Positions 42,629 through 55,195 of a stretch of 64,000 nt of DNA are shown one piece after another (positions within the stretch are counted from its first letter, which is position 1; the number at the start of each line of letters is the position of its first letter). The stretch comes from Serpula lacrymans var. lacrymans S7.9 (lineage: Eukaryota > Basidiomycota > Agaricomycetes > Boletales > Serpulaceae): assembly GCF_000218685.1 (NCBI RefSeq), contig NW_006763296.1, positions 2,252,907-2,316,906 of the forward strand, read 5' to 3'. The notes beneath the pieces are model-generated. The model searched no databases. It saw only the letters and a program-made list of their open reading frames with translations, and had not been told where the DNA came from. Made by a program: the position numbers and the translations under genes.

Positions 42629-44460
42629 CATCAGGAAAAACCATTTTGCTATATAGCTAAGCATGTTTCTATGGCTTCTATAACAGTTATAGCATTACTA
42701 TAATAGTCAGAACATTTCGATAATAGATATCATAACTGCTATGGTAGCTATAGCAGCTATAGTAGCCATAATGGCTTGTTTCTATCTATGGGAACTTTGT
42801 TCTGATTGTGATGAAAACACCATTATTACTCACTAAATGGTTTGGCATGTATATTAGCCTGCTTATCTATGTAATAAAAGTCTACCACATATATCCCAAA
42901 TATTGTCTGTATATTTCAGCAACCAGGCATTGCTATAATAGATGCTATAGGTGCTATGGCAGCTATAGGAGCTATAATAGCTTGTTGTTTTCCATGAGAC
43001 ATTTTTCTGGTGGTAACGAGTATGCTCTTATTATTCATACAATGGTTTGTTATGCAGGTAAATTAGTCTCATGGTTTATAAAAATCTATCACAAATATTC
43101 AATTGTACAGATACTAAAGAACACCCATCACATCAAAGTTGAAGTGTTTTGCTTGACGCACAAGGATGGATTTAGGTGGAGTTTGAATATGTGGCACCAA
43201 AGCGAATTTTCCAGCAGTTGACTTTGAACACTATAATTGAGTGTGTGAAAATGGACAGTGACACTGTCCATTTTCACACAATTAGATTAGATTTGATGTG
43301 TTTCCAAGGTGGCTTGCTTAACAGGGAAAAATAATTTTAAGTTGAGCTTTAAATTGCCACACCAAAGTGAAATTTTCTAGCAGTTGACTTTGAACACTAA
43401 AATAGAGTGTGTGAAAATAGATAATGTCACTGTTCATTTTCACACGCTTCCTATAATTAGATTAGATTTTGTGCCAGTTTTTTTTCAGAGTCAGCTCTTG
43501 ATGTATACGTGGCACTAGTGTTATGTCACAAGTCACATCACAGCTCAGTACATTTGGACGCTTCACTTGGATTTTCTCCATCTTTTGCAACAAAGTGAAG
43601 CTAACACAGCACTCAATGAGTATCTTAGTTTAATGTATGTTTTCTTTTTTACAGTTATCTTATGTGACACTCATATAAGCTCTGTTTATTCTCAGCCACC
43701 ATCTGCATTGGCATAAACGCTATAAATGCCCCCACTATATTCAACCACCACATCACAAGTCTACCTTCAGGTATAGTTTGTGTCCAGAATTCTTATATAT
43801 GGGACTCATCAGTCCTAGCTATCCCCACTGATGTTTTTTGTCATTACAGTGATTTATTGGTATATGTATAACCACTTTAATTTTTTCTGAGTCGTTGGTG
43901 AATAGGCAGAGGTAAGTTCACCCAGCTAATACTTGGTGGTAGTCACTTATTGGGTTATTGTCTTGCACAGACTTGATGAGTTATCAAGCAAAACTCACAA
44001 GCCATTCATGAAATTGTGGTGAGTAATTTCATGGTAGCATTTATATAACATTACTGAGTGCATTATACACAGTATGAATAACTTACAGTATCTGATTTTA
44101 AAGGTATGATTTCAACTTTGTTAGGATAGTTTATCATTACATGTGTCATGTAACTGTATTAGAAATATATGTTGATTTTACTGAATATGACCTCTGATTA
44201 TAATACAAGTAAAAATAATATAAATGCCCTGGAATAATATTTTATGGTAGTGATAGCTTTTATGTTCTATGGTAGCAGTTATAGTAGAGGTATAGTACAT
44301 GTATTACAGAGGTGCTATCATAACTGGTATAGCAAATGTCTCAAAATAGTGCTGCTATATAGCGCTATATAATAGGGACTTGTACTATAGCTACTATTTT
44401 CCCTATATAGCACTATGGTGGCTATAATAGCTATAAAAGACAGCTAGGTTTTTCCTGATG
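42629..44460. mobile_element. Possible 1.8-kb element with 14-bp terminal inverted repeats
   Basis: catcaggaaaaacc (from 42,629) and ggtttttcctgatg (to 44,460) are perfect inverted repeats. Sub-terminal regions on both sides are rich in tagctata-type motifs (42,655-42,790 and 44,240-44,440). No transposase is visible inside, so it would be non-autonomous. No convincing target duplication was found. Related ends occur near 4.17 and 4.31 kb. It also contains two diverged copies of a ~130-bp unit (about 43,190-43,310 and 43,360-43,470). Confidence 0.5.
43242..43280. other. Near-perfect palindrome, 19-bp arms and 1-nt centre
   Basis: tgtgtgaaaatggacagtg, one A, then its exact reverse complement. 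A weaker version (gtgtgtgaaaatagataatgtcactgttcattttcacacg) lies at about 43,408-43,447 in a second copy of the surrounding unit. Confidence 0.9.
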
Positions 44461-45358
44461 CTTTGGTTGGGACTGAGAAGGAGGAAGAGGAGGACATGGT
44501 GGTAAGAGAACAACAGATGACGTGAATTCAAATATGATTTCATTTTCATTGACATAATAGTCTTATGTAAAACACTACTATCATTGGACAGATGTTGCAA
44601 TCCAGACCCTCTATGCTCTTGGGCCTCTACAGGCTCAATAATTGTTGTACAACCCCATAAAAATTTGTCAGAGGTAGAATAGAATATAACAAACCATAAT
44701 GTAAAAGAATTTTGTGAATATCTTACCTGTAGCAATAAAAACAGACCTGACACTACGGCCTTGACCTTCAAAAGTGCGAAATTTGAGGCAAAGAGGGCTA
44801 AATCGGGGCAGATCGTGTGCTGGGAAAGTCACAAAAGTTTCTAAAAAATGTCAACGGGTAAACCCCTACAATGCCAGGTGCTTACCGAGTTGATCAAAGC
44901 CTTGAGGCACCTGCAGATGGAAGAACAAATAGTTGCAAGACTGGTCCAAAACCTACCTTGTCGTTTCAGTTTCGTTCCGCTGCAACAAGGTCTGATTCAC
45001 ATTTTTATTGCAACAGGGACCTAGAGAACTCAAAATAGCAACTACTTGTGGTCTTCCGAAGACTCTAGCTCCACTCACTGGTGAGCAATTTCACTCCTCG
45101 CAAAAACGAGTGCAACATCTGTCCAACGATAGTACTGTGCAGCGCAGTCACACATTCATGCGTAGAATCAAAGTCGAGCTCATCAACTTGAGTCTAAGCT
45201 CATCGAATGTTGCTCTCAAATAATCGTGGGAACTTGTTTTGATTAGATTAGATTCGGTATGAATCATGTGACTCTGCGAGATTCTATCTAATTCAATACA
45301 AATTGTGTCGTTTTTTACTGGGACTCACATCTCACATAGCGCTTTAACTGGCAAAGAA
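44461..45358. other. Region with an inverted diverged repeat, no gene supported
   Basis: Around 44,520-44,605 and 45,105-45,190 two segments match in inverted orientation around ctatca(t/c)tggacagatgttgca; both encode QHLSNDS on opposite strands. Minus-strand exon-like pieces (QGFDQL, PRFSPLCLKFRTFEGQG) lie between. A decayed gene or element is likely. Confidence 0.35.
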
Positions 45359-46304
45359 ATGGTTAGGTTCAAGGTAAGCTGCAAAGCATGCTCATTTATA
45401 TATCGTTGAATCCATCCTAACCAACTCGATTCACGAACCTTATGAATCTACCCTCAGAATCGCTGGCTCCTCGTTGAATTTATCCCTTGCACGTCCTCCA
45501 GTCAGCTCGGATTGAGCCAAGCAACCGCACGCCTTGCCGCGACCCAAACCACCGCTCGTATTGATGCAAAGCAGGTATATGCGGCCCTCAAGCAGAGCGT
45601 TATAGCAAACTTTGGTGACACGGGATGGGGCGCAGTGGGTTCTTCCTTGACAGGTATGTTCTCTAGCATTCATTATTTGTGTGTATCATCCTTAAGGGCT
45701 TCTTATGGATTCAAGTCAAATACTATTCTCCGACTACGAACACTTGCATTATCCGTGTTGCACGCGACCACCACCGTATCGCATGGGCTGCGGTGACTCT
45801 CCTTTCCAGTATAGGAGGGGCTAAAATCGTGCCAAATGTAGTCAAGCTTAGCGGTAAGTAGCGTGCTTGCCTATAAATTTCCCCCACCCTACTTGCTAGA
45901 GTACGAGTTGTTGCTTATAATACGGTCATTTAGGAACGGTCAAGCAAGCGCAGCTTGCTGCTATCATGCACAACCGAACGGTTGTCGCAAGATATAGAAC
46001 GATGGGCGGTTTACCTGGTGAGTTTTTCATTGTCTTCATTTCGTCTCTGGACCCGAATATGAGGGGAAGCGGGGTATTCAGAGCTCCATATCGCTCCCAT
46101 ACATTTCTTTTCGCTTTGTATCTGCACCTTGGTTTCCAAGCAGCTAATCATCACTCTTCCCATACACTATTCATCCAAATACCCACCCAAATGCGCGCAT
46201 ATAATCAATGGATATTTTCATGAATCTTGCTAGCCCTCTATCAGGACTCGTATGATTCTTTTCTGGAAAAAAGTCGGATGGAGATCGAAGCGATGAGGGA
46301 TTAG
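45359..46304 (+). CDS. POP5: Ribonuclease P/MRP protein subunit POP5
   Basis: Five exons in phase, 504 nt (167 aa): 45,359-45,373, 45,458-45,653, 45,716-45,853, 45,934-46,017 and 46,234-46,304. It begins with the family signature MVRFKNRWLLVEF, split by intron 1, and has the conserved core YSPTTNTCIIRVARDHHRIAW followed by LSGTVKQAQLAA. Pop5 is a core protein of nuclear RNase P and RNase MRP, needed for tRNA 5' maturation and rRNA processing. Length agrees with the usual 140-190 residues. The tiny first exon of five codons explains why no single long frame is seen. It is convergent with the KAPA synthase gene. Confidence 0.93.
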
Positions 46305-46833
46305 CAGTTTAACCATCGACCTGTGATCAAGCAAGATAGACTGGCGGGTCCGATTAACCGCCTACGACATACGATCGTTTGGAAGGAAATAAGGATGGGT
46401 ACAGGTACGGGAGCGTTGCATGCGTTGCGGCTACCTGGCTACCTGGCTACCAGTAGCAGAGAACGATTGAACATGAAGGGTATCCCTTACTCGTGCAATA
46501 CTCAACACACACTCGTGGTCGGGAGGGCTACTCTGGTCAACTGTCACCACATTCGAAAGGAAGACATCCATGTGTCCATTCCCCATATACATCCTCGAAG
46601 TCGTGTCTTCCATCAAAAGCGATCCACTGGATTCTGGTTTTGCTTCGCCTGTTGCAGAAAATCAAAAAACATTTTACCCCAATATGTAAAAATAGAAACT
46701 ATCTATCCTTCTATGCTTTAAACAAACACGTCGTTCGATGTTACTGGTATCACAGCTATACGATGTACAGTATTTTTTTTCTTTCTTCCCTAGATCATGA
46801 CTCCACCCTTTGGATTTTATACACGAAGCAAGT

Positions 46834-48642
46834 TTATAACTTCGCCTTCGAGTTTGACTCTGCCTTCATCGACCCCTCTGCCCACCTCACCACCCCACAC
46901 ACTAGAACACCCACTTCCTCCTCCGTATTACCAGCGTGCAGACACACCCTCACGCGCTCGGCGCCAAATGGCACGGTGGGGTGTGTGATGGGGCGAAGGT
47001 TGAGACCTTGAATCTGGCTAGGGTGGGGCGGGGAACGAAGGAGAGGCTGCGTCGTGCTGGACGATAGCTGGGGAACGGCAGTAGTGATAGTTGACGTAGG
47101 CGTAAGTCCATTTGAACATGCATGAGCGATACAGCCTTCGCCACCCCCGCATCCTCCCCACACTCTCAAAGAATTGGCGAGCGAGTGGGGATGCGGAGTG
47201 AGGAGGGGAAGTATGGGTGTTGGGAGGAGTGCGTGAAGCACTGTAGTTGAAGTTGATGCTGGCGAGCGTGCGTTCTGTGCTTCTAGTTCGGTTTCCTCCC
47301 AGCCCTCATTCCCCACAAACGGTACCCTAACCAATCCCTCAGGGACACCCTTTTCCACAAGTGCAAGTCGCAAGAGACCTAAGAAATAGGTTGAGAGCGA
47401 AAGTAGACTTGTGGAGAGCTTTTGTGTCGCAGAAATGTGGTTGAGTGGAGAACGGATGGTGAGATAGATGTAAGAGAAAATGGTATAATAAGCTATAGAT
47501 GGAATGTAGGGTAACTGACCTCTTCGCCATACGAGATGTCTTTCCCATGTCCTCTCCCGTCTAGCAAGTCAAATACACAGTTTATTCCAAGTGCAGACGC
47601 GTGACTTAGTGTCGTGGTATAAATGAGAGGACGAGCATAGTTGAGAAGGAAAGAGTGAAGAAGCGGGGGAAGGAGGAGGATAGCTGTTTTCGTTGGGTAG
47701 AATCAGAGAAAACGTTAGTAAACATTAACTGCAATATCAACAGAATAGAGAAGTGTATTCGATCATATGGACGATAATGCAAACCTAGTAGAAGTGGGAA
47801 GAAGGCTCACCTCCACTACCAGCCAATGCCTTACCAAATGTGACTAGCCTAACCCAGACGCGATCCTCTAAGCCAAAATGAGCGACAAGTCCTCTGCCTC
47901 CTGGGCCATATATACCCGTTGCATGAGCCTCGTCTACCACTATATACGCGTTTTGCCTTGGGAATACCTTTTCTACGACGTCAAAAAGCTGAGGGAGAGG
48001 CGCGATTGTGCCGTCCATGCTATAGAGGGATTCAAGTGCGATGAATACGGATGCCCTGCCTTGAAGGAGAGCGGGCGAGGCGGAGGTGAGCGAGATGAGG
48101 GTGGAGAGGAGGGAACTGGGTGAATTGTGCTTAAACGTCCGTATCGATGTGTGAGGGAGACGTGATGCTCGGACGCCATCCCATACGCTGGCGTGCACGG
48201 CTTCGTCCATGACGACCGCATCTCCTGGCTGGGGTACGACCGAGAACAGACTTACATTGGCATCGTACCCGGAATTAAACAGTAGCGTCTTTTGCACGCC
48301 AAACCAGACCCTCAATTTTTCTTCGAGCGAGACATGTGTAGATGGATTGATCAACAATCGAGAGCCTGCTGAACCAAGGATATTGGGAGTAGATGAGAGA
48401 GATCGGAGGTAAAAAGAACGCAGAAGTGGGGATGTTGACAGTGAAAGGTAATCGTTTGAAGTGAAATCGACGAGGGAGGTCGAGGTGGTCGGTGAAGGGA
48501 GAGAGCGGAGGATGTTACGCGATTGGCGGGACTGGAGCGCGCTGGTGAGAGAAATGGTGAGAGCAGACGTGGAGGGCGATGGCAGCGACGACGAGGGCTC
48601 AGATGGCGGCGATGAACTAGATTGTGAGGAATGCATCCTCAT
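46834..48642 (-). CDS. 8-amino-7-oxononanoate (KAPA) synthase, BioF family, peroxisomal
   Basis: Three exons: 47,811-48,642, 47,520-47,683 and 46,834-47,418; 1,581 nt in phase, 526 aa. It is a class II PLP-dependent alpha-oxoamine synthase that condenses pimeloyl-thioester with alanine in biotin synthesis. Motifs: FTSNDYLSL, LGSAGSRLL, LFNSGYDAN, DEAVHASVWDG, VVDEAHATGIYG and the PLP lysine in TFGKAL (about 270), then NYARPLIYTT and the C-terminal VRVCLHAGNT. The last three residues, AKL, form a type 1 peroxisomal signal, as known for fungal KAPA synthases. The first 25 residues are Ser/Pro-rich. The chosen ATG (48,642) is the first in frame; a second follows two codons later. A related serine palmitoyltransferase-type enzyme is less likely given the short N-terminus and AKL end. 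Confidence 0.9.
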
Positions 48643-49762
48643 CACACTCGTATCAGATTATCCCGCAATTGAGTTTCCACAAAGTTACCGCGGCTATGGC
48701 CATTGACAGCTTTTTGATGCTTTCTTTTTCCCTCTTAGGTCGCGGTCGTAGAACGTATATCCGCTCATCAGTGATTGAATAGTGTCGACGTCAGTCTGCC
48801 CGTCGTCGGCGTTCGCTCATAAGGTGGAAATACATTGACATAGATCAGCAACCTTCGAAAATTCATATCAACACGGTAGTACGTAAAGCATAGCAAATCA
48901 TTTGCTCTCGAGTCTCGATGTCGAGAGATCGCTGGGGTGTTGAGCGTCCAGAATCCAAATATCTAAATCATCGAATCATCTTAGAACCATTGTCAGATGA
49001 TTTGGCAAAGCAGCCCACTCCAATCGAGTCTCATCTCCCTGCATGTGGAGATTCTATGTCTGGTGACGGAGTTAGGGAGAGATCAATGTTGAAAACCTAC
49101 CTCAGGAACAATGCCGAACCGACATATGTCCATCGTAATGTCAACACATTTTCAAACGTGTCCTACACAAGCATCATAAACACTCACTTCCTAGACGGAT
49201 AATGTAGATCATTTAGCAATGAAATTTAGCCAGAGAACAGAGGACTGACCTTGCGGTGTGAATTTAGGCATCTGAAATTAGCCATATAATATTTAGAAGG
49301 TCGACGCTGTATGAATGTTGATGCGTTGACGACGTGAAGAAGAAGCGGACTACTTGGTCTGAATTTAAAGTGAAAGAGGAACGTATATCCTGATAATGAT
49401 ATTTCAGCATCGCAGTCAACATGAACATCGGGTGGATGAAAGAGAAAAGTGACGTACAATACTTGGTACAGTTCAATCACGTTGTACCTTGTCCTTCAAT
49501 GATTAGAATTACACCTAACACACACGACAGTGAATAAAGAGCAAGGCAGGAAAATGGGCGAAATTAACTTACACACTGACAACGCAACGTAAGGAACTAT
49601 GAACGATTTGAGTATGAACACGGATAAAGGATACACACGTGCCAGAAAATCACAAAATTCACCAAGGCATAGCTATCAGAAGTTCTGACAACGATAAGAA
49701 TACATGATACCTACCAGTATATCCGCATATTTCACAAACGTAGCAAAGGATGCCTGATCCGT
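48643..49762. other. Intergenic region, no gene supported
   Basis: Short frames only, for example 48,918-49,202 (+). Nothing recognised. Confidence 0.55.
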
Positions 49763-50464
49763 CTAACTCAAGATGATCAGGAGCCTGTCACGGTTTTGTT
49801 GCCATATAGAGGAATGGGTATAACCTCCGTATAGAAAGTCGACTAGTCCTAAAACCATGGTCCTCACGACAACTGGCAGTCGTGATAGAAGCAGTCGGAG
49901 AAGTAAATAATACGATGCCCTGCGTCCTGAGTAGGCCATCTCCCGGAAAATAGCTCCTTTTTTTAGCGTGTCATCTGCCTGACTCGAAGCCTTTAGCGAG
50001 GATCCTGATACCTGGGTCACGTCTGGATACTGGGCACTGGAATCAAAACATTCCTGTGCCCAGACATAATCCATCAGAACTTCTGGAAGAGATGATTTAT
50101 GGCTAGTTCGTATGTGATGAATGGTAAATGGGTCCACGTTCATAACATGAGGCAATTGCGATTTGCGGAAGCATTCTGCGACATGACTCGAGACAGCCAG
50201 AGTCATTTCGCAGAATGCTTTCCGTAAATTCAATTTACTGTCTAACAAGGGCTAAATTTTTAGTCGGCGATGATGTGGAAGAAAGCAAGAGATCAGCAAG
50301 ACGGGTAAAAACTTGGAACATCGACGACTCACTGACAAATCTATGCTGTAGAATGTCTGAGCAAGAGGAATTAGTTTGCTGGGGGACATTGCAGAACGAA
50401 GCTTAAATGCAACTCCGCGAATTTCGGGTAAATATGTTGTCTGCATTTGTTTTTGTCTGTGGGC
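49763..50464 (-). CDS. Unidentified two-exon gene, possibly broken
   Basis: A first exon begins with ATG near 50,464 (MAHRQKQMQTTYLPEIRG) and ends at a gtgagt donor at about 50,331. The second open part, 49,763-50,248, encodes LNLRKAFCEMTLAVSSHVAE and a hydrophobic, Leu/Val-rich segment near its C-terminus (YYLLLRLLLSRLPVVVRTMVL). The phases do not join cleanly at the visible acceptor, so a missing base or another intron is needed. It is divergent from the coiled-coil gene at 50,585. No domain is recognised. Confidence 0.35.
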
Positions 50465-50584
50465 CATGTCGTATAGTTTCCCACCAGTGGCTCAGACTAA
50501 CACCCACCACACACGAGGCCTGTCGTTCAAAAAACCATAAAATCCCAAACCAACAGTCGTATTCCAGTAAGTGCATCTTCGCCA

Positions 50585-51965
50585 ATGGCCAATGAACGTA
50601 TCCTCACCTTTCATCATGTGGAAGGTTCCACAACCGGCAACTTGTCTTTCAACCCTCAGGAGAAACTAGTCAACGTTCGTAACCAGGTGTATAGCGCTGC
50701 CCAGGCCCACTTGACAGAACAGTGGGGAAAGGACAAATCTGGTTCCAGACACCTTCACGGAAATCCCCAATCGGTCATCATCGTTACTGGTAAGTTGCCA
50801 TCTATTGCAAATTGACTGGAACTCAGCCAACGATTATAATTCAGATTACGTTGTGTTCAACGTGGACAAATCAAAGGACGACAAAAAGATTTCAGAGCTT
50901 TTCCAGCACGGTGGCAACATGATCGCATTGGTACCTGCTCCATGTAGTCATGGTGATGCTTTCCCAGCTGACAAGGTTGCGCAAACGCCATTTGTACTGA
51001 AAAGTCCGTTACATAAAAAGATGGACAATCTAAAGAACCAGCGACCTCCGAACCCACAGGCGGCTGACAACTCTCAGATTCAAAGAATTTTGGAAATGTT
51101 TGAAGCACAAAAGAAAGAATTTGAGGAATATAAGAAGGCTTCAGTTTCCGAGAAAAAAGAGGTGAGCATGGCTTTTGAGAGTGTCAATTCAACACTGAAA
51201 TCATAAAGCACAAGGCAACCGTGACAGAACTAAGTAACACATTGCAGTGGAAGGACAATATACTCAAGGCTCAGCAAGAGCAGCGGGATGAAGAGGTGAA
51301 GCAGTTTGATGTCAAATTGGAGCGGGCGCTCAAGGCCGAGCGAGAGCGGATGGACAATGCAATTGTCAAATTGGAGCGGGCGCTCAAGGCCGAGCGAGAG
51401 CGGTCTGACGTCAAATCGGAGTGGATGGACGATGTACTGAAGAAAGAGCAACAGGAGCGAGTTTTTGAAAGGCAGCAAGTGCAGGAGATGTTGCATGGCA
51501 AGGTGGATAACGAGATATTAGCCGCATTGAGCAACAAATTTGAGTGGCATGATGATGCCATCCAGGACCTCGAACAATGGGCTGTCGGAAAAGTATGTTC
51601 TATACACTGCTGAAATTGAACAAATCTGATACGCATTACAAGCAGGTCTGGCCACAGATGTAAGAGGAGCTTCACTTAGTTGGAGAGATGCGCTTGGGCC
51701 GCAGAATGAACTCTACACGAGACTCGAGAAAGCTAGGTCCCTCCTTTCGGCGCCAACAGTCCAGTTGGACGAAAGAACGAAGGCGTTTACCCTTTCTGCT
51801 GCTGGCATGAAACTCGTTACAGAAGTTCCTTCTGTCATTCGAGCACGTGGCGATTATGCTGCTCACCCGAGGAAGATAATTCGTGGAGTATTTCAACAAA
51901 CAGTCGATCGGCACCGGGGGGGGGAAGGTTTGCAGGCCATTGTTGATTTTGTTTGTGACGATTAG
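50585..51965 (+). CDS. Coiled-coil protein of unknown function, probably frameshifted
   Basis: Exon 1 at 50,585-50,789 (ATG, MANERILTFHHVEG) joins exon 2 at 50,845 through a clean GT-AG intron. Exon 2 encodes a globular N-terminal part, then long charged helices (EMFEAQKKEFEEYKK). The frame changes by one base near 51,190-51,206, after which the coiled coil continues with KLERALKAERER twice (39-bp exact direct repeats, 57 bp apart). A final segment to 51,965 contains LSWRDALGPQNELYTRLEKAR and ARGDYAAHP, seen in various fungal proteins. Intron placement near 51,590-51,645 is uncertain. A G8 run near 51,917 is error-prone. Confidence 0.6.
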
Positions 51966-52652
51966 CTTTTTCATGCTGTCCCCATCTGTTTTCGTATATG
52001 CACATTTCTCATGTATAATTAACCGTACTACAGGTCGAAGGCTTTCGTCTTGATGTTGTAACCCGATGAAACCCATAGCTCAAACTTATCGAACAGTTAT
52101 GAAATGTGATAGTTTGCATACAGTAAACTTTCTTATACATAGCTCAGAAGACAGCGAGACATCGCCAACATCATCGAGCATCTTTCAAACGCATTCACCC
52201 TTAACACGCAAATCCACGTAGTATAGTCCGCTCGAGGTCACCCTCAAGGTCCTCACTTTCCACAGCGGAACCGCGATTCAATAGGCTGCCTCAACTGACA
52301 ATTATTTACTCAACAGAACATGGCACTATTCTCTTGCGTCCGAGGTCTTGGCCTTCCGCGCAGGATCTTTCGTCCCTCTCTTTGCGGCACAGCTTGAGTT
52401 GTGACTCCTACTTAGCGGACGATGATGAGAAGGTTACCAGCAGAGAAAATGGAGGGCATATACGCATGAGCCTGCCTGAACAAACCGTAAGATGAGCATA
52501 TATTTCACTGGTATTTGAGTAGTATAAATGTAAAAACAATTGCGCAAAAAAAGCATATTTTCCGACTTTACATGCAGAAGCAGTGTAGAAGATGTCAGCA
52601 TATAGTGCTCAAGACCTAATGGAACTGAACATAGTATTGATCACATACCAAA

Positions 52653-55195
52653 TCATTTCTGCACCTGATACTGCAGTTTTATGTTTTTTGGCGTACACAC
52701 ATCCCATATAGCCTCTAACTTCTTCTCCTCCAAAGGCCTTAAATTACACACCCATTCTAGCAGCTTATTCTGTTGCCAATCCAACCCAGAATCGGAGTGG
52801 TGCTCGTGACTGCTTGACCATCTAGCATGTACATCTGGCTGCACATCGGAGTTGACCATAGCAGAGCCTTCCGTATTAGCGACATCCTTGGGGCTGCGTA
52901 ATACCACTTGTACATGTAGATCATCAGAAACAGGCAATGCGTGGCGTATGATGAGCCCATATAGGGGTCGGGGATAGTTGTTGCAAATCGTTATTGCGCT
53001 AAAAACAGTACGCGTGAAAGTAGTGTTTGTTAATGTCTGTGGAAATTGCACGCATCCCATCTCTGCTTTGCATGAATAACCGACAGAAACATTGTTGTCC
53101 ACAGCCAACGGACAGTCGATACGATACCCCAGAGCGTTCTGCCAGGTAGAGATCAGTGAGATATACTACGAAGTGGTATAGAGACTCACGCGTATCAAAG
53201 TGGCGCCTGCGACATGTACGTCGTCAACGAAAAATCTCACACTACCCTCTAACAGAGAGCTGCCTATGCATCGTACCGAGCACTGTGCATTTTAATGTTA
53301 GCCCACACAGTTTTAAGATCAGCAAGCGGACATCACGAACAACATAAAATACGCGCTTATCAACGCTTGGGATGGCAACACGACTGGTATGAGCGGGCAA
53401 TGACGTAGAAGTACAAAAGACCAGGTGTGGGATGCCATTAGTGGGCACAGACACCGAGGCTATGCTATTATAGCCGACCTCACTATCTTCATATACTGAG
53501 GCGTGGACGTCTTCTGAACGACATGTATTGTTTAACGGGGTCAAACGTAACAACATATTAAGACAGATCTCACCGAACAGGTCGTCTGATAAGGTGGACC
53601 GGGTCCCAATGAATTTGGGTTCTATTGCTGGTTGTAGTGCTACTGCTGGAGGTTCTAACACGTTTCTGGAATGATCTGCAGACTGTAGGACCTTCATATC
53701 CGAGAATGCCTGTTCTAGAGACTCCATAAGTGTATCACTTGATGCCATAGAACCCGGAAATTTGTCAGGGTCTATCATCACGTCAGTTGCCTTGGAAGCA
53801 ATACCCTCGAATACTAGATTATCATTCTCCACGAGCAAAGTGCTATCATCTTCGACCTTGACCTCCGAAGCTATGCCTTTTCCTTTTGCGCGCCGTTTCT
53901 TCTTGGGAAACGCTGAGGATGGCGTAATGCGTTCGTTGCCGCTCACGCCAAACTCGGTCGCTCTGGGTCCTTGTGATAGCATGGAAATCATCAACTGCTT
54001 CACAAAACTTGTTTTTGGAACCCACCATTTGAGGGTTGAAATTTGGACTGTAAGCTTCCAGTGTTCGAGCCAGCTTTAACCTGGTGCTGAGAATTTGAAA
54101 AGCCATTTGTAGGACGTCCATTGAATGCGAACTGCACTGGGGTATCTGGATGACCACTGTATACCGGTGAACTAATAGATGCAGGTGGCCAATCCTCCCA
54201 ATTGCCGTGGGTAAATGTGCGTTCTCTGATTTTCATTCGCTGCTGACGTGGGAGGTAGAAAGTGGGCACCTCTTGCTCGACCAGGGAAAATGAGAGTTCA
54301 ACATCATCCCAAAACTCGCCTGTGCTTTGTCTGACGCAGGGTATAATTCGAAAGTCGACGGTAAGCGAGGTCGAGGGTGACTCGGACTGCATCCCTAGAT
54401 TATCCTTTGTCGCTCGAAGTTCATACGTAGGCTCCCAACATACATCTCGGACTACTGGATTATGTAAAGCATGAAGAAGTACATCAGCGTTAAGCAATGT
54501 TGTACCTCAAACGACTTACGGTAGGTCATCTCAAGCTCGCAGTCAGAAAAGACTGAATTCCCTTCAGGTGTCAGCACGAGAACTACACGTGCCATGGCAG
54601 TACCATGATTCCTCATCCGCACGGTCTCAGCATCTATCTGTGCATCAAGCGTTGCAATTCGTTCATTGATGGCTGTAATTGTGGTTGCAAGGTCCACACG
54701 AATACGCATGAAATCGGTCAAGGAACTGACAAGAGTATCGGGAGCTGGAAAAGTGGGGGCACTCTTTGACAGACCGGAGGATAGATTTTTCATATATGTC
54801 GACAGGAACGAGGCTGCTTCTTCTGCAACGTGTCCCTCATTTTCCAGTGATAGCCTCTGAGCCCTCAGCATGGCTAGAGGCGCCTCAGACAGAAGATGGG
54901 TATCAAGGGTGCATTGTACGCTGTTGATGTGGACATTGCCTTGGGTGCCGGAGATCCGAAATGCGATGGAATCAGTATCGATAACACTTGACAGACCAGC
55001 AATCTCAAAGATATGCTGTTGCTGCTTGCCACATCAACAAATACTGGGAACGTGAGGAAGGAACAGGCTTACAGAGAAGTTCAGAGCTTTGAATGTGAAT
55101 GTACGAGTAACTTTTGCAGAACATGTAGATGGATGATATAAAATGACCGACTTCACAGGAAAATCGGATGCGTGCACACTGGTGTACATCGCCAT
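52653..55195 (-). CDS. DUF4140/DUF4139 (mucoidy-inhibitor-A-like) protein
   Basis: Exons: 55,073-55,195, about 54,520-55,024, 53,344-54,455, 53,190-53,282 and 52,653-53,138. The N-terminal DUF4140 domain starts with VKSVILYHPSTCSAKVTR and continues in exon 2 (HIFEIAGLSSVIDTDSI). A coiled coil (SLTDFMRIRVDLATTITAIN) separates it from DUF4139, with VRDVCWEPTYELRA, TGEFWDDVELSFS, VRFFVDDVHVAGATLI and a C-terminal WVCNLRPLEEKKLEAIW. The biochemical role of this widespread fungal family is unknown. Inside exon 3 the frame needs one extra A at the A5 run (plus-strand T run 54,012-54,016). The second intron end has two tandem acceptors three bases apart. The gene is divergent from PIF1, sharing a ~700-bp spacer. 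Confidence 0.85.

Noticed and set aside
46323..46721. A 132-codon plus frame downstream of POP5
   Set aside because: POP5 ends at 46,304 and the frame has no domain, no splice context and a short slippage repeat (ggctacct).
51672..52076. A minus frame of 134 codons at the end of the coiled-coil gene
   Set aside because: The plus strand there encodes the C-terminal segment of the coiled-coil gene; the minus frame has no recognisable content.
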